NCBI RefSeq assembly: GCF_027943255.1
Contig: NC_072897.1
Location: forward strand, 23,932,044-23,996,043
Length of the DNA stretch: 64,000 nt
DNA from: Anastrepha obliqua
Lineage: Eukaryota; Arthropoda; Insecta; Diptera; Tephritidae
Direction of reading: 5' to 3'
The notes under the pieces are model-generated. The model was not told where the DNA came from. It did no database searches and saw nothing but the letters and a program-made list of their open reading frames with translations. The translations under genes were made by a program, and so were the position numbers. Shown one piece after another: positions 61,968 to 64,000 of the stretch (the stretch's first letter is position 1; every line of letters starts with the position of its first letter).

Positions 61968-62089
61968 GTAGCGGTCTAACCCAGTCTGTATGACCGACTG
62001 TTTAATTTTACTCTGGTTTGGGCAGTTACTGATTAGAGCTTTCGTAGAGCTTTCGTGAGAGAGCTTTTCTTCTTGAGCTGTGTACAGAT

Positions 62090-62953
62090 GTAAACTTTTT
62101 CCTCTATTGGGTATAAGGACGACCCTCGCAACTCTCAAATTTGCCAGTACATAGTTCAACCTCAAACATCCCTCGTAAATATTCTTCAACCATGGTATTA
62201 CTAAACGTGTAGCTTTTTGTATCATGGCCGGAATGATACCATCTGGTTCTGGCGATTTGAAAGATTCAAATAAATTGATTACCCAATCTAGTATTCGTGG
62301 GTAATTGCGTCTGTTTTAGTGATACCCACTGCCACCCTGGCTGGATCGGTATTGCTTACATCACCACAGCCTGGAAAGTGGGTGCTAATGAGATCCTCTA
62401 TAGATTCTGCGCTGTTTTTGGTCCATGTACCATCCTCTTTCCTGACAAGGTTAGGTACACAAGGATGCTTTGACAATGCTTTTTTCCATACCTGCGCAGA
62501 AGTCCTTCTAGGAGTTTCTGTTGGCAACACGGATTACCTATTTAAAGTAAGTAAAGTAAACTAAGTACATCTCTATATTTTCCGAAATAACTTCAAAGGT
62601 TGCGTTTTGTTCGTGTTGGGGGAAAGAAATGTTGTACACTTCAGTTAAGGCCGCTGTAAGCCTGGTAAGCAAAACTTCGATGTCTTGATGCGAATTTATC
62701 GGTGTATTGTTTCCCATTTCCTTTGTCAGAATCTTTCCATAAAGGTCCCAGTTAGTGTTTCTGGGATTCCTCAGAACTTTACTGATCTTAGTGAAATGGA
62801 AATCAATATTAAACCTGATGTAATTATTATCTGAGAATGAGGGTTCTTCCAGAACCTTCCAGTCCCTGGTTATAGTGTTATCATCAGTGAAGGGAGCTAT
62901 GTCGAGAACGTTTTTCGAGGTAGGGCCCCCGAATGTCGGTCTTTCCCCTCAAT
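62090..62953 (-). pseudogene. Family X ORF2 5' part, duplicated copy
   Basis: Copy of 55122-55985 shifted by 6,968 bases: endonuclease end, linker and RT start with the same frame changes. Shared lesions show that decay preceded the duplication. One substitution is visible near 62941 (GTCGGTCTTT versus GTCGGTTTTT). Confidence 0.8.
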
Positions 62954-63371
62954 TTGCAAGACTTAGCCTACTTTGAATTAGTGCTTAAATAATTTAACAT
63001 TATATGTATATTGCAAACTATTGTAAACCATAATTGTATCTAAAATATGTGGCATATGTGATTATACCATTCTTTTCTTACCATTTTTGGAACGGTAGCA
63101 AGCTGTGTTTCCCAATCATCGACATGGTTCTCATTATATCCGTCATCCTGCATGGAGGGGAACATTTTTTGGATTTCAGCTTCTATCACAGAAATGTAAT
63201 TCTATTTCCCAGGCATGTTAATCTGGAAATAACTTAAACTTTCGATTTCAATTCCTCCACCTCCCGCATGGATATATTTGGGAGGTTCCTTCACAAGTCG
63301 TACATCTGCAATGTACATTAAAAGCTGCATAATTATAATAAACTTCTTTAGTTTTGCTAATATTAAATGGT
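62954..63371. other. Unassigned sequence, duplicated
   Basis: Repeat of 55986-56403; no coding resemblance. Confidence 0.4.
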
Positions 63372-63700
63372 GGCGGCCGCCGTAGCCAAATGGGTTGGTG
63401 CGTGACTACAATAAGGAATTCAGAGAGAACGTAGTTACGAATCTTGTTGAAAGACCAAAATGAAGAAACAAATTTTTCTAATAGCGGTCACCTCTCGGCT
63501 GGCAATGGCAAACCTTCGAGTGTATTTCTGTCATAAAAAGGCTCCTTATAAAAAATGTATGCCGGTAGGAGTCGGCTTGAAAATGTAGGTCCCTCCATTT
63601 GTAGAACAACATCAAGACGCACGCCACAAATAGGAGGAGGAGCTCGGCCAAACACCCAAGAAGGGTGTACGCGCCAGTCACATACATGCATATATATAAT
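63372..63700 (+). mobile_element. tRNA-derived SINE, copy 4 (duplicate of copy 3)
   Basis: Identical to 56404-56732 except for single changes such as CATACATGCAT for CATATATGCAT in the tail. It arose by the segmental duplication, not by a new insertion. Confidence 0.85.
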
Positions 63701-64000
63701 TTTAAATATCTTTTAATATAGATTGCTGAAGTAAATCTTCAACCAGGCTTTTATTAGCAAGCGTATAGTATTTGGGCACAGTACCTCTTCTCAAAAATCG
63801 CTTATTCGAAAAGCCTAAGGTATTTTCAATAACGCGTTGTTTTTAAATGCATAAATAATTAATAAATTATTTGTTACTTAAATTGCGTGTTACTTAAATT
63901 GTTTGTTAAATTGCGTCTCATTTTCTATGTGTTCAATTGAAAAATGCTTCATGCATATGCGACTCGTTTTCAGGTTGAAAGCATCTTCTCTCCGGTAGAA
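63701..64000. other. AT-rich end of window
   Basis: Repeat of 56733-57032; nothing recognised. The window ends inside the duplicated block. Confidence 0.45.

Larger units (their letters stand above)
57512..62081 (-). mobile_element. Second Jockey copy, composite (Jockey-2)
   Basis: The 3' end (57512-57966) is a distinct Jockey 3' end sitting in the Helitron; at 57967 the sequence restarts within the 3' UTR repeat of a Jockey nearly identical to Jockey-1, up to 62081 and its GTACAGAT flank (62082-62089). The 3' UTR and last ORF2 codons are therefore partly present twice. ORF1 is intact, ORF2 has an 8-bp deletion. Confidence 0.85.
57967..64000. repeat. Tandem segmental duplication of ~50991-57032
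   Basis: From 57967 to the window end the sequence repeats ~50991-57032: Jockey, family X 5' part, spacer and SINE. The offset is 6,976 bases at the start and 6,968 after an 8-bp deletion near 60272. Scattered substitutions are few (for example 54903/61869 and 55986-region T/C). The duplication continues beyond the window. Confidence 0.9.

Overview
The window is almost entirely transposable-element sequence from an insect genome. GT-AG splicing, RNA-polymerase-II-style element promoters and the mix of families (Jockey, LOA-like and R1 non-LTR elements, a 17.6/297-type errantivirus, piggyBac, mariner, Harbinger, Helitron, tRNA-derived SINEs) point to a higher fly. The tRNA-type SINE and the piggyBac/mariner types make a tephritid-like fruit fly my best guess, but that is inference. 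I found no convincing host gene, tRNA, rRNA or CRISPR array.

Layout: 1-3189 is a decayed R1-clade element with a poly(A) tail. 3190-4131 is AT-rich filler. 4132-~7440 is an internally deleted Jockey-type element on the minus strand. 7970-8465 is a Harbinger transposase remnant. 8862-26038 is one piggyBac element opened up by a stack of later insertions. A mariner with 188-bp terminal inverted repeats (TIRs, 9120-10056) sits in its N-terminal coding exon. A LOA-like non-LTR element (LOA-1, from ~11323 to 25612) sits in its catalytic domain. LOA-1 is itself split by an errantiviral LTR retrotransposon (13761-20770) and by a 2,315-bp element with 537-bp TIRs (21803-24117) that resembles a shrunken Polinton/Maverick. 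The piggyBac cysteine-rich tail reappears at 25615 and its TTAA end lies at 26039.

26636-42372 is a pile of a second LOA-like family (LOA-2): a plus-strand copy A, a nearly complete minus-strand copy B (split by a SINE with a 12-bp target duplication), fragments, and two head-to-head copies C and D that form a ~5-kb imperfect palindrome and share a deletion of the reverse transcriptase active site. 42852-47012 holds a SINE with a near full-length mariner in its tail, a Helitron helicase remnant and a deleted mariner. 47013-48950 is AT-rich with local repeats.

48960-55985 is a third non-LTR family ('X'), interrupted by a full-length Jockey element (50807-55113) flanked by an 8-bp target duplication and carrying two intact ORFs coupled by TAATG. 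SINE and Helitron remnants follow. From ~57967 to the window end the Jockey/X/SINE block is repeated almost identically with an offset of about 6.97 kb, a recent tandem segmental duplication (or an assembly duplicate) whose seam lies in the Jockey 3' UTR.

The elements do not form one pathway. They are independent selfish elements whose nesting gives a relative history: piggyBac first; then mariner and LOA-1 into it; then the LTR element and long-TIR element into LOA-1. Dense nesting in both orientations resembles heterochromatin or a piRNA-type cluster, which sequence alone cannot show.
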